Positions 1-6,131 of a stretch of DNA of 7,296 nt are shown piece after piece (the first letter of the stretch is position 1; each line of letters opens with the position of its first letter). The translations under genes and the position numbers were made by a program. The DNA is from Oscillospiraceae bacterium. Its GTDB lineage: Bacteria > Bacillota > Clostridia > Oscillospirales > Oscillospiraceae. The stretch lies in the NCBI GenBank assembly GCA_017409645.1, contig JAFQSI010000165.1, positions 1-7,296 of the forward strand. The letters run 5' to 3'. The notes below the pieces were generated by a model. That model ran no database searches. It was given only the letters and a program-made list of their open reading frames with translations, and was not told the DNA's origin.

Positions 1-21
1 GAAAAAATCGTAATTTGCCAT
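1..21 (-). CDS. Start of an unidentified gene, cut by the window edge
   Basis: Only the first seven codons are present, reading MANYDFF from an ATG at 19-21. The start is supported by an almost ideal ribosome binding site (GGAGGTGATCC on the minus strand, positions 23-33) placed directly after the stop codon of the pseudouridine synthase gene. The 12-nt gap means the two genes are probably co-transcribed, with this gene second. Seven residues are too few to assign a family. Confidence 0.75.
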
Positions 22-33
22 TGGATCACCTCC

Positions 34-669
34 TCAGAACTGGTTCCAGGGGAATGCATCGGGCACAGGAGCGGTGAAGGTCAGCTCCTGGCCGGTCTTT
101 GGGTGCCGGAACCGGAGCAGACTGGACCAGAGGGCGATCTCACAGTCGTCCTCGTGAAGGCTGTACTTCCGGTCGCCCACCAGGGGCAGGTCCCGGGAGG
201 AGAACTGGCAGCGGATCTGGTGGGTGCGGCCGGTGACCAGCTCGATGCGGACCCTGGACAGGTCGGCTGTCTGGGCCAGGACCTCATAATGGAGGATGGC
301 CTCCTGGACATCCTTTCCCGTCTCCCGGACCACATAGGTCCGGCGCTCGGGCTTGCTGCGCCAGAGCAGATCCCGCAGGGTGCCCCGGGGCGCGGCAGGG
401 ATGCCGTGGAGGACTGCCTGGTATTCCTTATGGAAAATGCTGTCGCGGATCTGCTGGCTCAGGTCCGAGGCGGCCCGCCTGGTCCGGGCCAGGACCATCA
501 GCCCGGACACCACCCGGTCCAGCCGATGGACGGTGCGGATATTGGGATCGGACAGCGCAGCCCGGCACAGGTCCGGCACGCCGCCGGGCTCGTCGGTGGA
601 TAGGACCCGGGGCGGCTTGATGCAGACGAGCAGCTGCGGGTCGTTGTATAGGATCTGAAAATCGACCAT
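34..669 (-). CDS. RluA-family RNA pseudouridine synthase (211 aa)
   Basis: Enzyme expected to isomerise a uridine to pseudouridine in rRNA or tRNA in the cytoplasm. Seen in the sequence: the family's catalytic motif HRLDR at residues 48-52 with Asp51 as the expected catalytic aspartate, followed by VVSG where many members have a TSG form; a substrate-binding motif GRTHQIR at 147-153; and an N-terminal IKPP (17-20) that matches the usual NKP strand. At 211 residues it is a minimal catalytic domain with no N-terminal S4 RNA-binding domain, so it is closer in build to RluA/TruC-type enzymes than to RluC/RluD. The ATG at 667-669 has an AGAGGT ribosome binding site about 7 nt upstream. It is first in a unit with the gene at 1-21 and is divergent from degV. 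The exact target nucleotide cannot be read from sequence, so no symbol is given. Confidence 0.93.
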   Translation of the reverse strand: MVDFQILYNDPQLLVCIKPPRVLSTDEPGGVPDLCRAALSDPNIRTVHRLDRVVSGLMVLARTRRAASDLSQQIRDSIFHKEYQAVLHGIPAAPRGTLRDLLWRSKPERRTYVVRETGKDVQEAILHYEVLAQTADLSRVRIELVTGRTHQIRCQFSSRDLPLVGDRKYSLHEDDCEIALWSSLLRFRHPKTGQELTFTAPVPDAFPWNQF

Positions 670-699
670 GGAACGTTACCTCTGAAGCAGATTTAGAAT

Positions 700-728
700 A
701 GTGTACCACAGGTTGATTGTCTTTTCAA
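700..728 (-). promoter_or_regulatory. Promoter of the pseudouridine synthase gene
   Basis: On the minus strand a TTGAAA -35 box (723-728) and a TACACT -10 box (700-705) are separated by 17 bp. The -10 box is preceded by TGG, fitting an extended -10 (TGn). This is a good match to a housekeeping sigma-A promoter and lies about 30 nt before the start codon. Confidence 0.75.
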
Positions 729-732
729 TGGG

Positions 733-760
733 TTGCTATTTGCTGAAAATCTGCTATAAT
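733..760 (+). promoter_or_regulatory. Promoter of degV
   Basis: A perfect TATAAT -10 box (755-760) is preceded by TGC, an extended -10. A weaker TTGCTA -35 box sits at 733-738 with a 16-bp spacer. The expected start of transcription is about 30 nt before the degV ATG. Its -35 lies only 4 bp from the -35 of the divergent promoter. Confidence 0.78.
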
Positions 761-796
761 GATTGTATCATTTCGATTAACTGCGAGGCAAATACT

Positions 797-1633
797 ATGG
801 TTCATATCATCACCGATTCTGCGGCGGACCTTCAGCCGCAGGAATATGAGAAGCTTGGCGTGACCTGTATCCCCCTGCGGGTGGCCTTTGGCGACCGGGA
901 ATATCAGGAAAATGTGGATCTGGGCAAGGAGCAGTTCTATGAGCTGCTGCTGGGCAGCGGGGAGTTCCCCAAGACCTCCCAGGCCTCACCGCAGCTGCTG
1001 GCGGACCTGTTTGAAAACGCCAAAAGCAACGGTGACGAGGCGATCTACATCACCCTGTCCTCCTCCCTGAGCGGTACCTACCAGACGGCTCTGATGGTGC
1101 GCGAGGATGCGGAGTATGAGGGCGCATATGTGTTTGACAGCCGCAATGCCACCGGCGGACAGCGGATGCTGGTGGAGTATGCCTGCCGTCTGCGGGACGA
1201 GGGGAAAAATGCCGCTGAAATCGTGGCCGGTCTGGAATCCATCCGGGACCGGATCGAGCTGTATGCCGTGGTCAACACCCTCGAGTACCTCCACAAGGGC
1301 GGCCGCATCTCCCACGCGGTCTATACCCTGGGAAATCTGGCCCAGATCAAGCCAATCATCTCCGTGGACACCGAGGGCCGTGTGGCGCTGCCCGGCAAGG
1401 TCATGGGTATGCGCAAGGGTATGGACTTCCTGGGCAAGCGGCTCGCCGCCCGGAAGCCCGACGGGGCGCATCCTTTGTACGTGATGTACACCAACAACCG
1501 TTCCATAGCCGAGACATTGGCCCAGCGGCTGGAGGCGAATGGCTGGAAGCACGACGGGATCATCCAGGTGGGTGCGGCCATCGGCGCCCATGTGGGCCCC
1601 GACGCCTGCGGCATCGTATACGTGGGAGAATGA
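797..1633 (+). CDS. DegV family fatty-acid-binding protein (278 aa)
   Basis: DegV/FakB-type proteins bind a single long-chain fatty acid; characterised FakB members present it to the kinase FakA for phosphorylation to acyl-phosphate, while many other DegV proteins have no known partner. Seen here: the N-terminal ITDSAADL (residues 5-12), TSQASP (60-65), SSSLSGTY (88-95), DSRNATGGQ (114-122), HKGGRIS (166-172) and a C-terminal IGAHVGP segment, which together are the family signature over the usual length of about 280 residues. The start at ATG 797 is chosen because GAGG lies 8 nt upstream and the homology begins at MVHIITDS; an in-frame GTG at 701 would lie upstream of the promoter's -10 box. 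No fakA-like gene is in view. The gene is monocistronic, between its own promoter and terminator. Confidence 0.95.
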   Translation: MVHIITDSAADLQPQEYEKLGVTCIPLRVAFGDREYQENVDLGKEQFYELLLGSGEFPKTSQASPQLLADLFENAKSNGDEAIYITLSSSLSGTYQTALMVREDAEYEGAYVFDSRNATGGQRMLVEYACRLRDEGKNAAEIVAGLESIRDRIELYAVVNTLEYLHKGGRISHAVYTLGNLAQIKPIISVDTEGRVALPGKVMGMRKGMDFLGKRLAARKPDGAHPLYVMYTNNRSIAETLAQRLEANGWKHDGIIQVGAAIGAHVGPDACGIVYVGE

Positions 1634-1655
1634 TCTGACCAATGATAATGGATTG

Positions 1656-1687
1656 CCCCGGAGCTAAAATGCTCCGGGGTTTCAGTA
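1656..1687 (+). terminator. Rho-independent terminator of degV
   Basis: A perfect 9-bp stem, CCCCGGAGC (1656-1664) and GCTCCGGGG (1671-1679), with the 6-nt loop TAAAAT, begins 22 nt after the degV stop. The tail TTTCAGTATT is only moderately T-rich, so termination may be incomplete. Confidence 0.75.
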
Positions 1688-1700
1688 TTCCCCAAAAATC

Positions 1701-1863
1701 CCTTGCCTCTCCCTATGGGAGAGGTGGCCCGCGTCAGCGGGACGGAGAGGGTACTGGATTTTCTTGGAAAATCCAGAACTATCGAATATTTGCTTTGCAA
1801 ATATTCGATAAACCCTCTCAGTCATGCTTGCGCATGACAGCTCTCCCAAAGGGAGAGCCAAGG
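1701..1863. repeat. 163-bp MITE-like palindromic element with 52-bp terminal inverted repeats
   Basis: Two 52-bp arms (1701-1752 and 1812-1863) are imperfect inverted copies of each other, starting CCTTG(C/G)CTCTCCC and ending GAGAGGGT. Each arm contains two hairpins: CCTCTCCC/GGGAGAGG (1706-1724) and CCCGC/GCGGG (1728-1741) on the left; GTCATGC/GCATGAC (1821-1838) and GCTCTCCC/GGGAGAGC (1840-1858) on the right. Between the arms lie two perfect hairpins with 3-nt loops: 10 bp (1754-1776) and 14 bp (1780-1810). No convincing reading frame belongs to it, and no target-site duplication is visible. Similar TCTCCC/GGGAGA repeats are, from memory, dispersed in many Oscillospirales genomes. It occupies the 311-nt gap between degV and the CDF gene without touching the terminator or the next promoter. 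Confidence 0.82.
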
Positions 1864-1887
1864 CGCTTCGCACAGATTGGGTTTCTC

Positions 1888-1917
1888 TTGACTAATCGGC
1901 GGTCCGTCTGGTATACT
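1888..1917 (+). promoter_or_regulatory. Promoter of the CDF exporter gene
   Basis: TTGACT (1888-1893) and TATACT (1912-1917) are separated by 18 bp, a near-consensus sigma-A promoter, 27 nt before the start codon. It lies 24 bp beyond the end of the palindromic element. No metal-responsive operator or riboswitch could be recognised in the short leader. Confidence 0.8.
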
Positions 1918-1944
1918 GGGCGAAAACTTTCTGGAGGAGATGCT

Positions 1945-3099
1945 ATGACAAAGCTGCTTCTGCGGCTGTTCGTGAAGGAACCGGATACCCCGGACGGCCG
2001 GGCCAGGGTGGGGTCCCTGGCCGGTACGGTGGGGATCCTCTGCAATCTGCTTTTATTTCTCGGCAAGGTGACCGCAGGTCTGCTCAGCGGCTCCGTGGCC
2101 ATCGCCGCCGACGGCTGGAACAATCTGACCGACGCTGCGTCCTCCATCGTGACGCTGCTGGGCTTCCGGTTCTCCCGGAAGCCCGCCGACGCCCATCACC
2201 CCTTCGGCCACGCCCGGGCGGAGTACCTGTCGGGGCTGTGCGTGGCGGTACTGATCCTGTTTATCGGCACGGAGCTGGCCAGGGGGTCTGTGGATAAGAT
2301 CCTGGAGCCCAAGTCGGTGGAATTCACCGCGGTGACCTTCGGCGTACTCGCAGCATCCATCGCGGTGAAGCTGTGGATGTCCCTGTTCGTGGGGAAACTG
2401 AGCAGGCTCATCGATTCGAAGGCCCTGGCCGCCACCTCGGTGGACAGCCGCAACGATGTCATCGCCACCTCTGCGGTGCTTCTGAGCTGTCTGGTCGGCC
2501 ATTTCTTCCGGCTCCGCATCGACGGCTGGACCGGACTGGCGGTGGCGGTGTTCATCCTCCACTCCGGCTACGTCATTGCCCGGGAGACGGTGTCCATATT
2601 GCTGGGAGAGCAGGCGGACCGGGAGCTTGTGGAGAAGCTGCAGTCTCTGGTCCTTCGGCACGAGGGGATCCTGGGCATCCACGATCTGCTGATCCACGAC
2701 TACGGCCCCGGACGATGCTTTGCTTCGGCCCATGTGGAGCTGAGCGCCGAGGAGGACCCGCTGGTCTGCCACGAGATCATCGATCATCTGGAGTGCGACG
2801 CCCTGGAGGAGCTGAATGTCCGTCTGGTGATCCATTTTGACCCGGTGGCGGTCAACGACGCCGAATGGGAGCGGCTTCATTCGGTGGTGGAGCAGATCGT
2901 CGCGGAGATCGATCCGCAGCTGTCGGTCCACTCCTTCCGGCTGGTCCGGACCCAGAGCGTCCCGCGACTGGTCTTCGATGTTTCGATCCCCTACGGCATG
3001 ACCGGACAGGAGCCTCAGCTCCGGGACAGGATCACAGACGCCCTGGAGCAGCGGGGCGAGCGCTGCCGTACGGTGGTCCGTTTTGATGGAATTGGATAA
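1945..3099 (+). CDS. Cation diffusion facilitator (CDF) metal exporter (384 aa)
   Basis: Membrane antiporter expected to export divalent metal in exchange for protons. Six hydrophobic segments are visible at about residues 25-47, 49-73, 94-112, 128-149, 160-182 and 188-208, followed by a long cytoplasmic region. The transport site can be read as N59-x3-D63 in segment 2 (ADGWNNLTDAASS) and D167-x3-D171 in segment 5 (SVDSRNDV); HPFGHARAEY (85-94) is the conserved loop after segment 2. An asparagine in place of the usual first His/Asp recalls manganese-type CDF proteins such as MntE, so Mn is a reasonable but unproven substrate. The cytoplasmic part (about 215-384) is roughly twice the usual length and seems to hold two related dimerisation-type domains. 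The start is ATG 1945, with GGAGG 7 nt upstream; the frame is open further upstream, but that stretch runs through the repeat and the promoter. Single-gene unit. Confidence 0.93.
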   Translation: MTKLLLRLFVKEPDTPDGRARVGSLAGTVGILCNLLLFLGKVTAGLLSGSVAIAADGWNNLTDAASSIVTLLGFRFSRKPADAHHPFGHARAEYLSGLCVAVLILFIGTELARGSVDKILEPKSVEFTAVTFGVLAASIAVKLWMSLFVGKLSRLIDSKALAATSVDSRNDVIATSAVLLSCLVGHFFRLRIDGWTGLAVAVFILHSGYVIARETVSILLGEQADRELVEKLQSLVLRHEGILGIHDLLIHDYGPGRCFASAHVELSAEEDPLVCHEIIDHLECDALEELNVRLVIHFDPVAVNDAEWERLHSVVEQIVAEIDPQLSVHSFRLVRTQSVPRLVFDVSIPYGMTGQEPQLRDRITDALEQRGERCRTVVRFDGIG

Positions 3100-3101
3100 G
3101 A

Positions 3102-3138
3102 CAGCAGCCCACCGATCCGGTGGGCTGCTGGTTTTTTT
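3102..3138 (+). terminator. Strong Rho-independent terminator of the CDF gene
   Basis: A perfect 13-bp stem (3102-3114 with 3118-3130) and a 3-nt loop are followed by G and seven T residues (3132-3138). The T run overlaps the stop codon of the convergent gene at 3137. Read on the minus strand, the same stem is followed by TGTCTTATCC, which is less T-rich, so it may act only weakly for the opposing operon. Confidence 0.92.
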
Positions 3139-3337
3139 ACTTTTCCTTGTAATAGAGCATGCAGTGGCAGAATCCCTCGAAATCCGGATCGGCGATCTGA
3201 TCCCGGAATTCCCGGCAGATGCACTTGTTTTCGGGGGTCTTCTGCAGGCGGCAGGGGCAGTAGCCGTCCTTGGCTTTCAGGCCCTCCTGGATCATTTTGA
3301 CGACCTCTGCGTCGGGGTTCAGCTTGACTTTGGGCAT
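3137..3337 (-). CDS. Small FTR-like iron-sulfur protein (ferredoxin-thioredoxin reductase catalytic-type domain, 66 aa)
   Basis: Resembles the catalytic chain of ferredoxin:thioredoxin reductase, in which a [4Fe-4S] cluster next to a redox-active disulfide passes electrons from ferredoxin to a thioredoxin. Seen: three Cys-x-Cys pairs, CPCR (27-30), CIC (39-41) and CHC (57-59), with DGYCPCRLQKTPENK before and MLYY after the last pair. The spacing is CPC-x9-CIC-x15-CHC, whereas the chloroplast enzyme is CPC-x16-CPC-x8-CHC; the span from first to last Cys is the same. There is no signal peptide or membrane segment, and no variable-chain partner gene is in view, so the physiological partner is unknown. 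The ATG at 3335-3337 has a full AAGGAGG site that overlaps the stop codon of the upstream dus gene (TAAGGAGG), making it the last gene of that operon. Family assignment is by motif recognition; activity is inferred. Confidence 0.83.
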   Translation of the reverse strand: MPKVKLNPDAEVVKMIQEGLKAKDGYCPCRLQKTPENKCICREFRDQIADPDFEGFCHCMLYYKEK

Positions 3338-3350
3338 GGTAGGTTCCTCC

Positions 3351-4292
3351 TTACCAGATGATTTCGGGATGGTCGCGCATGGGCAGGGTTTCGATGATCT
3401 CGTTGGCGATGGCCATGAAGCGGTCGTAGTCGGTGGATTTGCGCATTTCCTTCCAGAGCTTCTCGCTGCCCTCGAAAAGGCCGATGAGGTAGTGCCAGTT
3501 GTCCTTCATCCGGTAGATGGCGTTGCGCTTGCTTTCGAAGACCCGGCAGTAGGTGTCGCTCAGCTCGTTGAGGAAGGCTTTGAGGGTATCCCGGTCGGTG
3601 CCGCCCGCGAGCATGCCGGGGTCCGCCACCAGGCCTCTGCCGATCATGACGGACTCGACTGCGGGGAACTGGGCCGCGATGGATTCTGCATCTGCGATGG
3701 AAGTGACATTGCCGTTGTAGCAGACGGGGAAGGGCGAGCCCTCCACCGCCCTGGCGAAGGCGGCCATGTCGCAGTCGCCCTTGTAAAAGGCCTTGCGGAT
3801 CCGCGGGTGGACGGTCAGCTCCTTCACGGGGTAATCCCGGTAGATCTCCAGGATCTTCTCCCAGTTTTCGGAGTCATTGACGCCGATCCGGGTCTTCAGG
3901 GACACGGGCAGGACGGCCTTTGCGTAGATGGCATCCAGAAAGGCGTCCAGCGCGAAGATATCGGACAGCATGCCGCTGCCCTTGCCCTTGCTGACCACGG
4001 TGCCGGAGGGGCAGCCGAGATTGATGTTGACCTCGTCATAGCCCTGATCGGCGCAGACCCCGATGGCCCAGAGCATATCCTCCACATTTTTGCCCAGCAG
4101 CTGGGGGACAGCGACAAAATCCACGCTGTCAGCCCTGGGCAGCTCCCGGGCTTCCCGGTGGGTCAGCGTCCGGTGGATGGTGGGGGAGAGGAAGGGCATG
4201 AAATATCTGTCCACGCCGGGGAAATATTTTGCATGGAGACGCCGGAAGGTGGCGTCGGTGATGCCCTCCATGGGGGCGTAATAGTATCGCAT
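3351..4292 (-). CDS. tRNA-dihydrouridine synthase (Dus family, 313 aa)
   Basis: FMN-dependent enzyme that reduces uridine to dihydrouridine in tRNA using NADPH. Seen: the N-terminal flavin-binding strand YYYAPMEGITD (3-13), NINLGCPSG (89-97) with Cys94 as the expected general acid, SLKTRIGV (131-138) with the flavin-contacting Lys133, a HPRIRKAFYKG segment (162-172), YNGNV (192-196) and MIGRG (216-219 region) closing the TIM barrel, then a C-terminal helical domain. The length is normal for Dus. The ATG at 4290-4292 is preferred over the TTG immediately before it: its A is shared with the stop of the upstream peptidase gene (TGATG), a typical coupling overlap, and only a weak AGG lies upstream, so translation probably depends on re-initiation. 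Which Dus subfamily, and hence which tRNA position is modified, cannot be settled by eye. Confidence 0.94.
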   Translation of the reverse strand: MRYYYAPMEGITDATFRRLHAKYFPGVDRYFMPFLSPTIHRTLTHREARELPRADSVDFVAVPQLLGKNVEDMLWAIGVCADQGYDEVNINLGCPSGTVVSKGKGSGMLSDIFALDAFLDAIYAKAVLPVSLKTRIGVNDSENWEKILEIYRDYPVKELTVHPRIRKAFYKGDCDMAAFARAVEGSPFPVCYNGNVTSIADAESIAAQFPAVESVMIGRGLVADPGMLAGGTDRDTLKAFLNELSDTYCRVFESKRNAIYRMKDNWHYLIGLFEGSEKLWKEMRKSTDYDRFMAIANEIIETLPMRDHPEIIW

Positions 4293-5326
4293 CAAACCTG
4301 AAGATATCCTTTCAGAACGAGAAGGGTGTTGGTTACGCCGTCAATGTGGCTGCGCTCGTAGCCGTGGCTGGCGAAGACGCCGGAGCCGATGAGCCCGTGG
4401 CGGATGTCTGCGCCGGCCTTGAGGGTGTCATCCACGTCGGAACCGTAGTGGGGGTAGACGTCCACGGCGTAGCTGGCGCCCTCGCGCTTGGCGGCGGCGA
4501 TGAGCTTGCCCACCACGTCGTAGTTGTAGGGGCCCCGGGAGTCCTTGACGCAGATGGAGCAGTCATGCTCCGTACACTGGCAGCCGTCGCCCACGCAGCC
4601 CATGTCCACGGAGATGGCTTCGGAAAGTCCGCCGGGAACGGATGCGCAGGCACCGTGGCCCACCTCCTCATAGACGGTAACATGGACCCACATGTGCCGG
4701 GGGAGGGTGATCTCCCTGTCCTTCAGGTATTTTGCAAAGGCCAGCAGGATGCCGACGCTGAGCTTGTCATCCAGGAACCGGCTTTTCAGGTAGCCGCTTT
4801 TGGTCCGGCGGGTCCGGGGGTCAAAGCAGACGATGTCGCCAACCTCGATGCCCAGCTTTCTCGCGTCGGCTTCGGAGTGGATCTCCTCGTCCAGGACCAC
4901 CTCGGTGGTGTCCCAGCTGCGGCGGGCGGTGTGGTAGTCGTCATTGACATGGACGCTGGGGTTGTGGAGGTACAGTGTGCCCTCGTAAATGCGTCCGTCC
5001 CGGGTGTACAGGCGGATATTTTCGCATTCGCCGTTGTTGGGCTCCATGCCGCCCAGGCCCGTCAGCTTCAGGCGGCCGTCGGGCTTGATTCTCGCCACCA
5101 TGCCGCCCAGGGTGTCCGTGTGGGCGCAGAGCATCAGGCCGTCCTCACCGTCAGGGCCGCCCAGGTCGACGATGACGCCGCCCTTGTTGGTGATGCGGGC
5201 GTCATAGCCCAGATCGGAAAAGGCCCGCTGTACCCAGACGGCGGCGTTTTTCGTGAAGCCCGTGGGGGAGTCGATGGCAAGCAGCTCAGCGGCGCGCTCC
5301 CAGGCATAGTCTGCATAGGTTCTCAT
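4292..5326 (-). CDS. M42-family metallo-aminopeptidase (344 aa)
   Basis: Cytoplasmic dinuclear-metal aminopeptidase of the M42 (glutamyl aminopeptidase / TET / FrvX) type, which trims N-terminal residues from peptides. Likely metal ligands and catalytic residues: H69 and D71 in AHTDTLG, D186/D187 in FLDDKLS, E220/E221 in YEEVGHG, D241 in VDMG and H327 in SHGYERSH; all are in the expected order. Length matches the family. Just after D241 comes an unusually cysteine-rich loop (C244, C249, C251, C256, C259). The start ATG at 5324-5326 has a GGAGGT site whose six bases also encode the last two glycines of the upstream gene; the gap is 3 nt. The 3' end overlaps the dus start by one base. Substrate range cannot be inferred; some M42 relatives were once annotated as endoglucanases, which the peptidase motifs do not support. 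Confidence 0.92.
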   Translation of the reverse strand: MRTYADYAWERAAELLAIDSPTGFTKNAAVWVQRAFSDLGYDARITNKGGVIVDLGGPDGEDGLMLCAHTDTLGGMVARIKPDGRLKLTGLGGMEPNNGECENIRLYTRDGRIYEGTLYLHNPSVHVNDDYHTARRSWDTTEVVLDEEIHSEADARKLGIEVGDIVCFDPRTRRTKSGYLKSRFLDDKLSVGILLAFAKYLKDREITLPRHMWVHVTVYEEVGHGACASVPGGLSEAISVDMGCVGDGCQCTEHDCSICVKDSRGPYNYDVVGKLIAAAKREGASYAVDVYPHYGSDVDDTLKAGADIRHGLIGSGVFASHGYERSHIDGVTNTLLVLKGYLQV

Positions 5327-5329
5327 GTT

Positions 5330-6046
5330 TCAACCTCCAAACAGGGAATAATACCATACGGCGAAGATCTCCCGCAGGTAGTAATTGGTCCGCAGGACCG
5401 GATAGGATGTATGGGCGGGCACCAGCATGGGCTCCAGCCCCAGGCTCCCGGCGAGAATCCCCGCCCGGTGCAGGTGGTATTCGCTGGATACGATGGCGAC
5501 GGAGGCGCCCGGCTCGATGAATTCCATGGAAAAGCGCAGGTTCTCCAGTGTGGTGGAGGCGTTCTCCTCCCGCAGGATCCGGTCGGGGGAAATGCCCATG
5601 GCGGTCAGCTCCCGGTACATGCACATCGCTTCGGTGATGTCCTCGCCGCTGCCCTGGCCGCCGGAGACGATAGCAACGGCGTCGGGATAGGTGAGCAGAT
5701 AACCGTAAGCGGCGTCGATCCGCTCCCGCAGCGACAGGGAGGGCCGGGTGCCATGAACGCCTGCACCCAGGACGATCAGGTAGTCGGCCTCCGGGTCAGG
5801 TGTCCCCTCCGCAGACCGGGCGATGACGCCGCCGGTGATGGACATGGCCACGAAGCCGAGAAGCAGCAGGGCCGTCAGCACCCGACGGAGAAAATCGTGG
5901 GTCAGAAAGTGGTAGACGGGCACCAGCGCCGCCAGCAAAAGCAGGAGCAGCCCGCTGAAGCGGTAGCCCACCAGGCAGAAGCTCAGGAACAGTCCCGCAG
6001 CGGCCAGCAGACCGCACAGGACCCATTTTGCGTTGTTTCGTTTCAT
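5330..6046 (-). CDS. YdcF-family (DUF218) membrane protein, long paralogue (238 aa)
   Basis: DUF218 proteins (SanA/YdcF/ElyC group) are linked in the literature to envelope integrity and lipid-carrier metabolism, but their reaction is not established. Three hydrophobic segments are seen at about 7-27, 31-49 and 55-76, followed by one DUF218 domain (about 88-232). Its conserved elements are YLIVLGAGVHG (89-99), IVSGGQGSGEDITEA (126-140), ENASTTLENL (161-170) and VSSEYHLHRA (186-195); the conserved acidic and histidine residues suggest a catalytic or metal site. The domain probably lies outside the membrane, but topology is inferred. The start ATG 6044-6046 has an AAAGGAG site 6-7 nt upstream. 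It is the first gene of the operon leading into the peptidase, Dus and FTR-like genes, and a diverged copy lies just upstream at 6132-6695. Confidence 0.88.
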   Translation of the reverse strand: MKRNNAKWVLCGLLAAAGLFLSFCLVGYRFSGLLLLLLAALVPVYHFLTHDFLRRVLTALLLLGFVAMSITGGVIARSAEGTPDPEADYLIVLGAGVHGTRPSLSLRERIDAAYGYLLTYPDAVAIVSGGQGSGEDITEAMCMYRELTAMGISPDRILREENASTTLENLRFSMEFIEPGASVAIVSSEYHLHRAGILAGSLGLEPMLVPAHTSYPVLRTNYYLREIFAVWYYSLFGG

Positions 6047-6074
6047 TGTGACTCCTTTCTGCCGTGACGCCGAT

Positions 6075-6103
6075 ATTGTAGCACAAAGGTCGGAAAAAGT
6101 AAA
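6075..6103 (-). promoter_or_regulatory. Promoter of the ydcF1-peptidase-dus-FTR operon
   Basis: On the minus strand TTTACT (-35, 6098-6103) and TACAAT (-10, 6075-6080) are 17 bp apart, and TGC directly before the -10 makes it an extended -10. The -35 box shares three bases with the foot of the terminator stem that ends the preceding unit, so the two signals are interlocked. Confidence 0.72.
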
Positions 6104-6124
6104 TGCCGCCCGTGGGCGGCATTT
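6101..6124 (-). terminator. Bidirectional-type terminator after the second ydcF gene
   Basis: A 10-bp stem, AAATGCCGCC (6101-6110) and GGCGGCATTT (6115-6124), has the loop CGTG. On the minus strand it begins 7 nt after the ydcF2 stop and is followed by ACTTTTTCC; on the plus strand the stem's own T's are continued by TTT (6125-6127). It should stop transcripts of ydcF2. No plus-strand gene ends here, so its use in that direction is doubtful. Confidence 0.82.
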
Positions 6125-6131
6125 TTTGCGG

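Noticed and set aside
701..796. Earlier GTG start for DegV
   Set aside because: It would lie upstream of the -10 box at 755-760, and the family N-terminus starts at 797.
986..1642. A 218-codon open frame on the minus strand
   Set aside because: Antisense to degV, which has all its family motifs; the frame shows none.
1754..1810. Central hairpins of the repeat as a small RNA gene or riboswitch
   Set aside because: They are plain perfect hairpins inside a larger palindrome, with no known riboswitch core and no promoter of their own.
1642..1944. N-terminal extension of the CDF protein by 101 codons
   Set aside because: The frame is open only by chance through the palindromic repeat and the promoter; the ATG at 1945 has a proper ribosome binding site and family similarity begins there.
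2053..2931. A 292-codon open frame on the minus strand
   Set aside because: Antisense to the CDF exporter; His/Gln/Arg-rich shadow of a G/C-biased gene.
3270..4301. A 343-codon open frame on the plus strand
   Set aside because: Antisense to dus; low-complexity composition and no ribosome binding site of note.
4346..6067. A 573-codon open frame on the plus strand
   Set aside because: It lies antisense to the peptidase and ydcF1 genes, which have clear family motifs and ribosome binding sites. Its translation is Gly/Ala/Val/Asp/Gln-rich with no recognisable motif, as expected for the reverse of G/C-biased codons.
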